Of a stretch of DNA of 64,000 nucleotides, positions 48,801-61,638 are shown in pieces; positions within the stretch are counted from its first letter, which is position 1, and every line of letters starts with the position of its first letter. Made by a program: the position numbers and the translations under genes. The notes beneath the pieces were generated by a model. That model made no database searches. It was not told where the DNA came from and saw only the letters and a program-made list of their open reading frames with translations. Source of the stretch: Malus domestica (taxonomy: Eukaryota > Streptophyta > Magnoliopsida > Rosales > Rosaceae); assembly GCF_042453785.1 (NCBI RefSeq), contig NC_091667.1:35828001-35892000 (forward strand), written 5' to 3'.

Positions 48801-51800
48801 TGAAAGATCTATCATGGAGATGTATAATATTTTGATTAGAAATGAAAAGTATCAAGCTGCCTTGGAATTTGCTGATTGTCATGGGTTGGATAAAGATGAA
48901 GTTGTAAAGTCACAGTGGTTGCAGTCAAGCCAAGGACCAAAGGAAATAAGTACCTATTTATCAAAAATTAAGGACAAAACTTTTGTACTCTTCGAATGTG
49001 TTGGCAAAGTTGGACCTACAGAAGATGCTGTGAGGGCCTTACTTGCATATGGGCTGAACCTAACTAACCAGTATGGGTTTTCTGAATCAGAAAAGGATGA
49101 ATGTAGCCAAATTTGGGATTTTCGTATGGCTAGACTTCAGTTATTACAATTCAGAGACCGGTTGGAGACCTTTCTTGGGATAAACATGGGCAGGTATCAT
49201 AATCTTCCAAAGCTATATTTTCATGTAAGCAAAATATTAACCTACAGTTGAATGACATAGTTTTACGCAGGTTTTCAGTGCAGGAATATAGCAAATTTCG
49301 AGCTATGCCTATAAGTGAAGCTGCTGTTACGCTTGCTGAAAGTGGGAAGATTGGGGCCTTAAATCTCCTGTTCAAGCTTCATCCTTATTCACTGGCTTCT
49401 TGCGTTTTAGAGATTTTAGCTGCTATCCCTGAAACAGTTCCTGTACAAACATATGGGCAGCTTCTTCCTGGGAGGTCTCCTCCTACAAATGTAGCTGTGA
49501 GGGAAGAAGATTGGGTTGAATGTGAGAAAATGATAAGTTTTATTAACAGATCACCCAAGGACCATGAGATTGGTATCCAAATCCAGACCGAACCTCTACT
49601 GAAGCAGTGCCTAGGATCAGTTTGGCCATCAACTAATGAACTTTCAATGTGGTACAAGAAGAGAGCTAGAGATATTGATAGTTGTAGTGGACAGCTAGAT
49701 AATTGCATTTGCTTGCTTGATTTTGCTAATCGCAAAGGTGTATATGAGTTGCAGAGGTTCCATGAGGATGTCTCATACTTGCACCAACTTATTTATTCTG
49801 ATGACAGTAGTCCGGAAATAAATTCCAGCTTGAGTCTTGTCACGTGGGAACAGTTCTCTGACTATGAGAAGTTCAGATTGATGCTTAAAGGAGTTAAAGA
49901 AGAAAATATGATTGCGAGACTACATAATATGGCAATTCCATTTATGCAAGATAGGTCACAGGATCAGGTGGCAGATAACCATCAGACAACAGAGCATAAC
50001 AAGGCTGAATCATTTCTGGTTAGATGGCTGAAGGAAACTGCTTCCGAGAATAAATTGGATATCTGCTTGCAGGTAATAGAGGAAGGGTGCAGTGATTTTC
50101 AGAGTAACAGCCTATTCAAGGATGAGGTTGAAGTCATAGACTGCGCTCTGCAGTGCATTTATTTGTGCACATCTACTGATAGGTGGAGTACAATGGCAGC
50201 CATATTATCAAAGCTTCCACAAATGCAAGGTGTTTGCTTCTTTAGAATTATGGTTTGTGTGATAATCAATCAGATATGATTTTGTTTTTGCTTAAGAATG
50301 TTTACCTTTTATCTTTCCGACTGAACAGGTAGTGAAATATATGTTGATGGACTTGACAGAAGATTGAAATTGGCAGAAGGCCACATTGAAGTAGGGAGGC
50401 TCCTGGCATTTTATCAGGTCTGTATTCTTTCTTGAAAGGGAGTGTTTTTCTTGGTATTAGGGTATTGATGTTTTGCATTTAATCAATTTTCATGTGTTTT
50501 CAGGTGCCAAAGCCCTTGAACTTTTTTCTAGAGTCTCATGAAGATGGAAAAGGTGTAAAGCAAATTCTTCGTCTTATCCTTTCAAAATTTATACGTCGAC
50601 AGCCTGGTCGATCAGATACTGATTGGGCAAGCATGTGGCGTGATATGCAATGCATTAGGGAAAAGGCATTTCCTTTTCTGGATCTGGAGTATATGTTGAT
50701 GGAATTTTGCCGAGGACTGCTGAAAGCAGGGAAGTTTTCTCTTGCTAGGAATTATCTAAAGGGTACAAGTTCAGTTGCTTTAGCAACAGAGAAGGCTGAA
50801 AATCTTGTCATACAAGCAGCAAGGGAGTATTTCTTCTCAGCTTCAAGTCTTTCTTGTCCTGAAGTAAGTATAAAGATGCTAACGTTTGCTGTTGATTTAT
50901 GATATTCAAGCCCGAAATGATACATTTTAAACATTTTGATGTGGTAGCACATCAATACTTACTATTGTATTAATTAACTGTGTACAACTTTTTTCAGATC
51001 TGGAAGGCTAAGGAATGCCTCAATTTATTTCCAAGCAGTAGAAATGTCAGAGTAGAATCTGATATTATCGATGCACTTACAGTTAGACTTCCCAGTCTTG
51101 GAGTGACTCTCTTACCCATGCAATTCAGGCAAATAAAAGATCCAATGGAGATAATCAAAATGGCAATCACATGCCAAAGCGGTGCATATTTACATGTTGA
51201 TGAACTCATTGAGATTGCTAAACTTCTTGGATTGAGCTCTTCAGACCACATATCTTCTGTTCAGGAAGCTATTGCCAGAGAAGCTGCGGTTGCTGGTGAT
51301 CTCCAATTGGCCCTGGACCTATGTCTTGTTTTGGCTAAGAAGGGGCATGGTCACATTTGGGACTTATGTGCTGCAATAGCAAGGGGTCCTGCGCTTGAAA
51401 ACATGGATATGAATTCTCGAAAGCAACTACTGGGTTTTGCTTTGAGCAATTGTGATGAGGAATCTGTGAGCGAGTTGCTCCATGCATGGAAGGACCTTGA
51501 TTTGCAAGGTCAATGTGAGACATTAATGATGTTGTCAGGGACAAAATGTCCAGATTTCTCAATTCAAGGTTCCTCGGTTATTACAGGTCCAGTCCATGGT
51601 ATTCAAGATATAATCAACCTAAAAGGTTGCTTAGAAATGGTTGAGGGAGCTAGTTGTGATGATCAAGAAGTTCATCTTGGTAACATAAAAAGTGTACTTT
51701 CTACTGTTGCTAAAAACTTGCCTGTTGAGAATGGAACCAATTGGGAATCTGTTTTGAGAGAAAATGGAAAAATTTTGACTTTTGCTGCTCTGCAACTTCC

Positions 51801-54800
51801 ATGGCTGCTTGAACTAAGTAGGAATAGAGAACACAGTAAGAAGTCAATTGGTAACTTGATTCCTGGAAAACAATATGTCAACGTAGGAACACAGGCTCTA
51901 GTGACAATTCTGTCCTGGTTGGCGAGAAATGGTTTTGCTCCTACAGACAATGTTGTTGCGTCTCTGGCAAAATCAATTATTGAGCCACCTGTTACTGAAG
52001 AGGAAGACATAGTGGGTTGCTCCTTTCTGTTGAATCTGTGGGATGCTGTTAATGGGGTTGAAGTGATAGAAGAGCAGCTTAGAACAAGGAAGGATTACCA
52101 AGAAATTTCTAGCATCATGAATGTGGGGATGACATATAGCTTGTTGTATAGTTCAGCACTTGAGTGTGAAGATCCTAAACAAAGGAGGGAGCTGCTACTA
52201 AGGAAATTTAAAGAAAAACACACTCCACCTACTACTGGTAATCTGCTATACTTATTTACAATTTGCTACGCAATCATCTTGAAGCTCCATCAGTCACCAA
52301 AAGAAGGCCTAAATACATTTTTTTTTATCATGTCTTTCACCTTTTTGGTCAACATTTTTCCAATAATGAGGGGTTCATGGTTCATGGTTCATGGTTTCTT
52401 ATGTTGTTTTATTGCTTTCAGAGGAAATTGACAAATTTGATAAGGTACAGTCAACCTTTTGGAGAGAATGGAAATTGAAATTAGAAGACCAAAAGCGTGT
52501 CGCAGATCGATGTAGAGTATTAGAGAAAATAATCCCTGGCGTTGACACAGCACGCTTTTTGTCTCGGGACTTCAATTATATTGAGAGTGTTGTTCTTCCC
52601 TTGATTGATTCTGTCAAGTTAGAGAAGAAGCACATTTTGAAGGACGTTTTAACATTAGCTGATGAATATGGCTTGAACCGTGCACAGGTAGGCAGCTTTA
52701 TAGGCATACATCTTTGAATACATTAACATAGAGACAACTGTTTTTCCCATTGAGTGATAGCGATCTATTTTTTCCTTGCAGGTCTTTGTACGTTATCTGA
52801 GTTCTGTCCTTGTTTCTGAGGTTTGGACCAATGATGATATTACTTCTGAAATTTCAGAATTTAAAGGAGAAATAATTGGCTATGCTGTTGAAACCATCAA
52901 AGCTGTGTCATCTATTGTATACCCTGCAATTGATGGATGCCACAAGGTGCGGCTTGCTTACATCTTTAGTCTGCTTTCTGACTGCTACTTGCAACTGGAA
53001 GAAACCAGAAAAGAATTACCAATTATACACCCTGATCAAGTGCATTTATCTGGTTTTGGATTATCTCGTTTTTACAAGTTAATGGAACAAGAGTGCAGAA
53101 AACTCTCCTTTGTTGCGAACCTTAACTTCAAAAATATTGCTGGTTTAGGTGGTTTAAACTTTAAGTGCTTAAGCCATGAAGTGTACATGCACGTATATGA
53201 TAATAGCTTGGAAGCCTTGGCAAAGATGGTAGAGACACTTGCCAGTATATATTCCGACCCATTGTCGGAGGGTCTGATAACATGGCAGGATGTCTACAAA
53301 CATTATATTTTGAGTTTGTTGGCAACTTTGGAAACCAAAGCTGGAACTGATACGGTCACCAAAAGCACTGAAAACCTTCAAATCTTAGTATGTCAACTTG
53401 AGCAGAGCTATGAATATTGCAGAAAGTATATTAGACTCTTGGCACGTCTAGATTCTCTGAACATTATGAAGCGGTATTTCACAATAATCATACCTCTTTT
53501 GGGTTCTTCTGGGACTCTACCAGACAACTCAGCATGGCAAGAATGTCTAATAATTCTCTTGAACTTTTGGATAAGATTGATTGAGGAGATGAAGGAAATT
53601 GCATCCCATGAGGACATTGGAGAAAATCTCAGGCTCAATCTAGATTGCTTAGCATGTTGTCTAAAGGTTTTCATGAGGTTGGTAATAGAAGACACTGTCT
53701 CCCCAAGTCAAGGCTGGGCTACAATTGTCAGCTTTGTCAATCATGGTTTAATTGGTGACTCTGCTTCTGAACCTTATATGTTCTGTAGAGCCGTGATTTT
53801 TTCTGGTTGTGGGTTTGGAGCTGTGGCCGAAGTATTTTCCCAAGCGGTATTAGGGGGTCCAATGGGTTCCACTGTGGCCGGAGACACTGAAATCCAGGAA
53901 CTTCCCCTTCTCTACTTAAATATTTTGGAACGCATTTTGCAGGATGTGGTTGCCCATGGATCCCAGGAATATGAGAACTTATATCAGCTGTTATCTTCCT
54001 TGAGTAAATTAGAAGGTGGTTTAGAAGAATTAGATAGGGTCAGGCATTTAGTTTGGAAAAGAATGGCCAAGTTCTCTGAAAACCCGCAGCTTCCGGGGTC
54101 AGTTCGAGTTTATACTTTAGAGCTTATGCAATACCTCACAGGTAAAACCATCAAGGGTTTGTCTGCTAGTATACAATCTAATGTTACGTCGTGGGAAGGA
54201 TGGGACGAGGTGCACTTTGCAAGTAAAAATAGTGAGACCGCTAATCAGGGGTCGGCAGACCATAATGATACATCTAACAGGTTTACAAGTACATTAGTTG
54301 CCCTCAAATCGACACAGATTGTGGCAACTATATCACCCACCATGGAAGTTACCCCTGACGATCTCTCAAATCAAGAAACAGCTGTTTCTTGCTTCCTGAA
54401 GCTGTGTGATGCTGCTCAAACATATTCCCATGTTGATTCTTTGCTAGCTATGTTGGGAGAGTGGGAAGGGTTTTTCTCGGTGAGGGAAGATAAGAAAGCC
54501 TCTGTTGAAGCTCCTGAGGCTGGAAACGACTGGGATGACAACTGGGACGAAGGCTGGGAAAGTTTCCAGGAAGAAGAACCGCCTGTTAAAGAAAAGGAGA
54601 CTTCCCTGTCCATTCACCCTTTGCATGTATGTTGGTTGGAGATTTTCAAAAAGCTTGTAAACCTCTCCCAATTTAACGATGTTCTAAGGCTGATTGATCA
54701 GTCCGTAACGAAATCTAATGGGATATTGCTCGATGAAGATGGCGCGAGGAGCTTGAGCCAGATTGTTCTTGAAAGAGATTGTTTCATGGCTTTAAAGCTG

Positions 54801-55352
54801 GTGCTGTTACTGCCTTTTGAATCACTACAGTTACACTGTTTGGCGGCTGTTGACGACAAGTTGAAGCAAGAAGGCATCTCTGAATCGATTGGCGGTGACC
54901 ATGAGTTATTAACGTTGGTACTATTCTCCGGGGTTTTGCGCACCATCATCTCCAACTCTTCGTACGGAAACATCTTCTCTTATATCTGCTATTTGGTCGG
55001 GAACGTATCCCGCAAGTTTCAAGCAGCCGAAGTGCAAAACGAGAGATGGCCGTTGCTTTTCAGAAGAATACTCTTCCCCTGTTTCATATCAGAGCTTGTG
55101 AAGGCGGATCAGCAACTTCTAGCCGGACTCGTTGTCACGAAATTTATGCACACAAATGCATCGCTCGGTCTTGTTAATGTTGCGGAGGCGAGTGTCAGTC
55201 GGTTTTTGGAGGTGGCGCTCCGTGTGCTACATGACCCGCTTGATGAGACACATTCACCGGAAGCATTGAACAATACTGTTGATAGTTTGAGAGGCAAGTT
55301 GGAAAATCTGATCCGGAGTGCCATCTCATTGCTTCCAACTAAAGTGGGATGA
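45888..55352 (+). CDS. MIP2: MAG2-interacting protein 2 (MIP2), SEC39-domain tether subunit
   Basis: Twelve exons: 45888-45971, 46091-46139, 46266-46439, 47151-47352, 47503-47696, 48206-49193, 49271-50229, 50329-50417, 50504-50863, 50998-52237, 52422-52687 and 52782-55352. Total 7,176 nt, 2,391 residues, close to the roughly 2,400 of Arabidopsis MIP2. The N-terminal part is WD-like beta repeats (RGERVAVASGNQITIL, DDNDTLYFIKANGDEI). The middle and C-terminal parts are alpha-helical and include the SEC39 domain. Near the end lies an acidic Trp-rich segment, WDDNWDEGWESFQEEE. In plants MIP2 works with MAG2, MIP1 and MIP3 at the ER as the Dsl1/NRZ-type complex that tethers Golgi-derived COPI vesicles (animal NBAS is the counterpart). 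All splice sites are GT-AG with consistent phase; no frame break was found. The start ATG follows a CT-rich leader. Confidence 0.93.
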
Positions 55353-55399
55353 AAAGGCATGAACTTTATGGGACAGGTGTAAGTGGTTTTACTATTTAT

Positions 55400-57714
55400 T
55401 GAGTCACATGTATTTTAAATGGATATTTAAGCCGAAAATTGAAATACAAATGGACACAAATTGTTCTTTCGCCGAAACGTGGCTTCATTTACAAGAATAT
55501 TAACAAAAATTCTTAATATGAATTTTCAAAACCTCACGGTACGGTAAAGGTGAAAGCAAATAGATTTTATTACGATTCTTATGTGAATTTGCGAAATAGC
55601 TAGAATTTGGGATGGTTAGACTGCATTTTTTAATCTTTTATTTTTACGAAGTATTTTTCGTGATAGTTAAGAGTAATTTTATAAGTCAATTGAAAATGGC
55701 TTTAACATTTGTTGAGCCACAATTTTTTTTTAATAGAATCGAATATTTAAAAATAAATTGTAGTGGGCCAAAAAAAAACATTGGTTAAATGGGACTCCTA
55801 TTTAGAATATAAACAAAAAGTTTTGCATGAATTTTCAAAACTTCATGTGCCACCAAGGTGAAAGAAAATAAATTTTATAATTATTTTTGTACAAATTTGG
55901 AATATTGTTGAGAAACCGTAATGACTACGTTTTTTTTTTTTTTTTTTTTTTTTTTGAGGAAAATGCAATTTTTTTGTCTTTGTAAAATATTTTCCGTTTA
56001 TAAGGCAATTGAAATCAATTTTACCATTTATTGAGCTACTATTTTAATAGAATATTTAAGCCTAAAACTAAAAAATAAATGGATAAAAGTTGTAGTCGGG
56101 CACAACACATTGTTGAAATGGGACTTTATCTACAAGAATTTCAACAAAAGTCTTACATGAAATTTCAAATCCTCCTTGTGCGATGAAGGTGAAGACAAAT
56201 AAATTTGTGTACAAATTTGCAAAATCGACTAGAAACCGTGATGGATAGCCAATGTTTTTGTTGAGAAAATGAATTTTTTTTATTTTTGCGAAATATTTTT
56301 CTCCATAATTAAGAGTAACTTTATAAGGCAATTAAAAATGGTTTTACCATTTATTTAGCCACAATTTTTTAATAGAATATTTAAGCCGAAAACTTAAAAA
56401 TAAATAGACAAAATTGTAGTGTGGCCCAAAACATACCGAAAAGCGACTCTATCTACAAGAATATTAACAAAAGTCTTACATGAATTTCAAAACCTCACGG
56501 TGCGGAGAAGGTGAAAGCAAATCAACTTTATGCCGATTGTCGTACGAATTTGCAAAATGGTCTAGAAACCGTGATAGTTAGCCTGCGTTCTATGAGCCAC
56601 AAATGTATTTTTAATAGAATATTTAAGCTGAAAACTAAAAAATAAATGGACAAAAATTGTAGTGTAGCCCAAAACATTATTGAAACGGGACTCCGCCCTT
56701 AATAATACCAACACAAAGTCTTATATTAAATTTCAAAACTTCATGGTGAGTCAAATTTGCAAAACCAACTAAAAACTGTGAGTTACCCCATGTTTAATTT
56801 TTGTCAAAAATGCAAATTTTTTATTTTCCTGAGCATTAAGTTAAACTTTTTAAGGAATTTGGAAGCAGTTTTACGGTTTATTGAGCAACAAATGTATATT
56901 TAGTAGAATATTAAGCCGAAAACTAAAAAAATAAGCGAAAAATATAGTAGTGACACACATGACATTGTCAAATGGGGTTCTACATTCAAAAATCTCAACG
57001 GAAAGTCTCATCTTAATTTTCAAAACTTCACAGTGAGGCAAAGGCGAAAATAAATAGATTGAACGGTGATTTATGTACGAATTTGCAAAACCGACTAAAA
57101 ACCGTGAGTGTTAATCCACGCTTTTTCTGTAAAAAAATGCAAATTTTTTTATTTTCTCAAAATATTTTCAGCGATGATTAAGGAATTCTTTACAATGTAT
57201 TCAGAAGTGGGTTTACGATTTATTGAGCAACATGTGTATATTTAGTAGAATATTTAAGCTTAGAAGTAAAAAAATAATTGAAGAATATAGAAATGTTAAA
57301 ATGTATATTTAGTGTATATATTTTAATTTTTTTAAAATTATAGATGTTAAAATCACCTGTAGGTGAGGTTTAAACAAAAAATAGCAAAATTTAGTTTTGT
57401 TAAATAGCATTTGACCCTCTTTTGGTTGACAAAGAGAGTTATATTAATATGTATAGATTTTAGATAAAAGAAAAACTAACAAAAAAAAAGCAGGTTCAAA
57501 TATCTTTAAATTTAGGTTTTAAATCGTTGATTACAAGTGTTTAAATACGAATTATAATAGATTTTGCACGAAAAAATATATTTTGATGAACATGAATGTG
57601 ATAGTTTGTTGTAGTGGTAAGGGAAATAAAAGAACAATGTACAAAAATATTCCAAATTCTTGCAAGTGGTAGCCGGTACCTTGCTAGCGACAACTCATGT
57701 GGATAATCAAAAGC
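55400..57714. repeat. Degenerate satellite-like array, unit about 320 bp (left part)
   Basis: A diagnostic block AGAATATTTAAGCCGAAAAC followed by TAAAAAATAAATGGAC recurs at about 55423, 55738, 56048, 56373, 56615, 56907 and 57247, mostly 290-340 bp apart. Other shared blocks are TTTATTGAGC, ATTTCAAAACCTCA and GCAAAATCGACTAGAAACC. Units are diverged and lack open frames. The array resumes after the LINE. Confidence 0.8.
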
Positions 57715-57731
57715 AAAGTACTGACCGTATC
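57715..57731. repeat. LINE target-site duplication, left
   Basis: AAAGTACTGACCGTATC is repeated exactly at 61822-61838 directly after the LINE poly-A. The three leading A residues may belong to the tail, so the duplication is 14-17 bp, the usual LINE range. Confidence 0.9.
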
Positions 57732-58368
57732 TAGATCGTCAGAAAAGATAATTCGTTGTATGAATTCAAATTCTCTCCGTGGTGAGAGACCTCCTGAGTG
57801 AGTGTTTTTCTCCCCTTGGTGGGAGCTTGTGGCCTGGGATTAGTTATTGCTGGTCTGCTTGGTGTTCTACTGCGCTGTGGTGGATCAAATTTCAGATCCG
57901 CTGGAGGTTCTCGATTGCGACCTTTTCAGAGGAGGACGGGGATCTTCAATACGGGTCAGGGAAGAGTTAGTTCCATCTAATCCTTATTAAATTTGGTTGG
58001 TGTAAGTGTTATTTCCTCGGTGGGTAGGTGAATCTCTTTATTTCTGCTGGGTGCTTTAGGGGGGTGGTTGTGTTAATTAGGGTTTCTGGTGGGCCTTCGT
58101 GTGGGTGGGGAGTTACTTCCCCTTTTATGTTTTTTTTTGGGGATTTCGTCTGGGTATAGGTGTTCTGATGGGGAATTTTTGTCTACTTTGGTATTTAGCT
58201 CTCAAGGCAGGTTTGGTGAGAAACTTTAATGCTGTTTTGGCTCCTAATTGGTCCTGGGTTGGTTCTGTTTTCCATTTGTGGTTGTTTCTTCTGTCTCAGC
58301 AGTTTATTCTCGGTGTTCAGAAGCCTCAGAGAACAGATCATCGGGTGTGTGAGTGGGAGTGTTACGGG

Positions 58369-59646
58369 ATGGCACGGCAGGAGGTTGAAGACTTGGCTGT
58401 TCAATTAGAGCTCAATATGGAATTATCTTCTATGGCGCAGGGGGTCAAACTGGTGGGAGCTGCGTTGGTTAATCGTCCTTTAAACCGGTGGGGAGTTCGG
58501 AACATTCTGAGAGCCTCGTGGAAGGATTTGGGTGAGATTGAGGTGAAATGGGTTCGTGACAATCTGTATATTATCTCTGTCCCTGATGACAATGTGGCTA
58601 CACGTATTGTTAGTCAAGTTCCCTGGGCGGTTATGAAACAGAACTTTTCAGTGTGCAGGTGGCATGTGGAGTTAGCTCTTGAGGAAGTTCAGGTGGAGTT
58701 CCTTCCATTCTAGGTTCAGATCCGTGGAATCCCCTTAGGCCTCACGTCTGAGAAAAATGTGAGACGACTTGTTCGAGATGTGGGAACATTTCTGGAGTTG
58801 GAAGATCTTTCTAAGGCCCGTGGTTTTGTACGAGTTCGTGTTGTTGTTAACTCGAAAAATCCGCTAATCCCCGGATGCTGGCTTTCTAGAGGGCAAGACA
58901 CGGAAACGTGGGTGGAATTTAAATATGAAAGGTTGCAAGATTTTTGCTACAGATGTGGGCGAATAGGGCATGCAAATACTGAGTGTTCCTTTGAACCTCA
59001 GAAGGGTCATGCTGCAGGTTACGGGGAATGGACAAAGGCGGCTCCGGTTCGTGATGTGGTGCTTCCCACGAAAAGGGTTGCTTCGGGGGATGGGGAACAC
59101 AGGGTGGCGGGAGCTGTGAGGCAATCTAGACGGGTTGTCACGCAAGTGGGCAGCCAAGTTGAACCCCTAAACGAGCCAGGGGAGGGAGTTCGTGGTGCTG
59201 GCAGACTTATGCAAAGTGATTCTCCTCCGCGTTCGAGTGGGGAATCTAAGAAATGGCGTCGGAAGGGTAGGTCAGGAGGGGAGAAGGTTCCTTCAGTTCA
59301 TTTACATCCTGTAGCAGTTGGTGGAGTTTTGGACCATCATGAGGCATCACCTGTGTCGTATCATAGTAGTTTTGGGGGTTGTTCTGCTGGCACGGTTGAG
59401 GAGCTGCAGGGGGGAGATATAGGGGAGACAGTTGCTAGTCCCGTGAAAAGAGGTAGTTCGGAGGCGGTTGGGGAGCCAAGTCAGGTTTCGTTGAAAAAAA
59501 TCAAAATAGTTACTAATCCTCTGGAGGTATGTGATGGTTTGGAGGTGGGGGTGGAGAACGAGCGGATTGATTTGCTAGACCGTGATGAAGGGATATATTC
59601 GATAGGTGGTGGCGGCTGGCCTTTAACAGCCGCACGATCACCATGA
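58369..59646 (+). pseudogene. LINE ORF1 (DUF4283 plus CCHC zinc knuckle), one nonsense codon
   Basis: Starts at ATG 58369 (MARQEVEDLAVQLELNME). The first part is like the DUF4283 domain of plant LINE and retroelement gag-like proteins. A TAG at 58711-58713 interrupts the frame, which then continues without shift. A zinc knuckle C-x2-C-x4-H-x4-C (CYRCGRIGHANTEC) lies at 58944-58985, followed by a basic Ser/Gly-rich tail. The product would be the RNA-binding chaperone of the retrotransposon particle. The last codons overlap ORF2 as ATGA at 59643-59646. Confidence 0.85.
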
Positions 59647-60317
59647 GTTATATCTTCTGGAACTGCCGTGGTCTTGGGTCGGACACGGTAGTTCGAGCCC
59701 TGCATGGGCTTATTCGTAAGTATCGGCCCTCTATGGTCTTTCTATCGGAAACGAAAATGAAAGACCATAGGATTGATGGAGTGAGGCGCAGATTGGGTTT
59801 TCAGAAGGGATTCAATGTTCCTCCTGTTGGTAGATCGGGGGGATTGAGCATCTGGTGGGGTGAGGATTTAGAGGTAAATATTCAGATGTCTTCCAAGCAT
59901 GTCATTGATGCTTGGGTTCGTTTAGTGGATGAAGCTTCTTGGACTCGTGTGACTGATGTCTATGGTACTGCTTATCGGGAGGAGAAAGCTTCTTTTTGGG
60001 AGTGGATGAATCATCAGTTTAGTCCATCTTCGATCCCTTGGATATGTGGTGGGGACTTTAATGAGTTCCTTTGGGAGTCGGAGAAGTCCAGTGGCTCGCA
60101 AGTGTTATATAATCGGCCTCAATACCTGGCCACTTTCCTGAATACTGCGGAGCTCAGCGATCTTCATTTTCATGGCTCACCATTTACTTGGCGAGGAAGG
60201 CGTAATGGTGAATTGGTGGAGGAACGTCTTGATAGAGCTTTGTCTAACCAGTCCTGGCAGGAGTGCTGGCCTAATACATTGGTTATTCATGGCACTGTCA
60301 TTGGGTATGTGGGTTGA
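59643..60317 (+). pseudogene. LINE ORF2 endonuclease part (truncated)
   Basis: Begins MSYIFWNCRGLGSDT, an APE-type endonuclease start. Catalytic and structural motifs are visible: WNCRG (Asn), FLSETKM (Glu), GGDFNEF (Asp/Asn) and GSPFTW. The C-terminal S-D-H motif that should follow VIHGTVIG is gone. The frame then runs into unrelated residues and stops at 60317. Confidence 0.85.
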
Positions 60318-61638
60318 TCGTTGGTTACCTTCTCTGACTTTGGGTCATCCTCTGCCGGGACAGGTGTCTGTCACTAGAGATACTCGGGTTGCTTCTCTTC
60401 TGTCGACTTCTCCCCGTATGTGGAATATTGATTTTCTTCTTCCGTTTCTTTCGGTGGAGGAGAGGTCTGCGATTTTAGCAACCCCACTTGGCGATGATAT
60501 GCAGCAGGAATGTCTTGTTTGGCCACACACTCGTAATGGAATGTATGTTGTGCGGTCTGGATATCATTGGGCTAGATCTTCTCGTCAGCTTGTGGTGCCT
60601 ACCCGTGCGTCCTCATCGTCCACGTTTCATTCGCAACTTTGGATGCTGATCTGGAGGTTAAAAACTCCTCCAAAAATTAAACATTTCATGTGGAGGCTTG
60701 CCCACGGGGCCTTGGCTACGTTTGAGAATCTCTATGTGCGGAAAATGGCTTCGTCCCCTCTGTGCCCGATTTGTCAAATGCAGGAGGAATCTCTGGAGCA
60801 CATTTTCTTGTTGTGTCCTTGGGTGGAGCCTATTTGGTTTGGAGGTATGCTAAATCTCAGAATTGATAGATCTTCAATCTCTTCTTGGTTAAATTGGTTC
60901 CTTTCCGTTGCTTCTCGTCGTTATGGATCAAAGGAGGAGCGAAGTGAGATTATTTCTTATATTGCTTTTTCCTGTTGGCATATTTGGATAGCCCGCTGTA
61001 ATTTTTTGTTCCAGCATGTTACTCTCAACCCTCATCAAATTCTTATGGCCATTCGCTCTGCTCGCCGGCTCTTTTTTTAAGCGAAGAGTGCACCAGATCT
61101 TGCTTCGTCTGTTGAGCTGCCTCAGGTTGGTCCGGAAGCTAGATGGACTCCTCCTCCCCTCCATTTCTTTAAGGTAAATGTTGATGCTAGCTGGTCTTCT
61201 TCTTCTTCGTCGGGTTTCGTTGGGGTTGTGATCAGGACAGATGGGGGGCTGTTTGTGGCTGCCAGGCGGGAGCATATCTCTGCTCCTAGTGTTGCTTCCG
61301 CGGAGGCTTTGGCATTGGTGAAGGGGTGTGAGCTTGCCGCGGGTTTGGGTCTTGGCAGTATCATTGTGGAATCTGATTCTAAGGATTCCATCTCTGCTTT
61401 AACGGCGTCGTTAGAGACGGGCAGATGGGAGGCTTTTCCTACCTTAGCTATTGCTAAACGTTTGGGAGAGTCCTTTCAGGACTGTCGCTGGACTTGGGTT
61501 CCAAGATCAGCAAATCAAGCGGCGGATCTGTTGGCGTCGCGTACCTGTACGGAGATGTGCAATTTATGTTGGGTCAACCGACCCCCATCTTCGTTGGTTC
61601 ATGTCCTCGATAAAGACGGCTTGCCTTGTCCCCATTGA
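60318..61638 (+). pseudogene. LINE ORF2 C-terminal part: zf-RVT and RNase H
   Basis: From about 60308 a different frame gives WVDRWLPSLTLG and then the zf-RVT region typical of plant LINEs (TPPKIKHFMWRLAHG, CPICQMQEESLEHIFLLCPW). A TAA at 61078 interrupts it. In the same frame an RNase H domain follows, with its acidic residues in KVNVDASW, SAEALALVKG, VESDS and NQAADLLAS. Stop at 61638. The preceding RT is absent. Confidence 0.85.

Noticed and set aside
60172-60317. Open frame overlapping the end of the LINE endonuclease
   Set aside because: This part is an out-of-frame overlap of the endonuclease; only the part after about 60305 is genuine ORF2 sequence.
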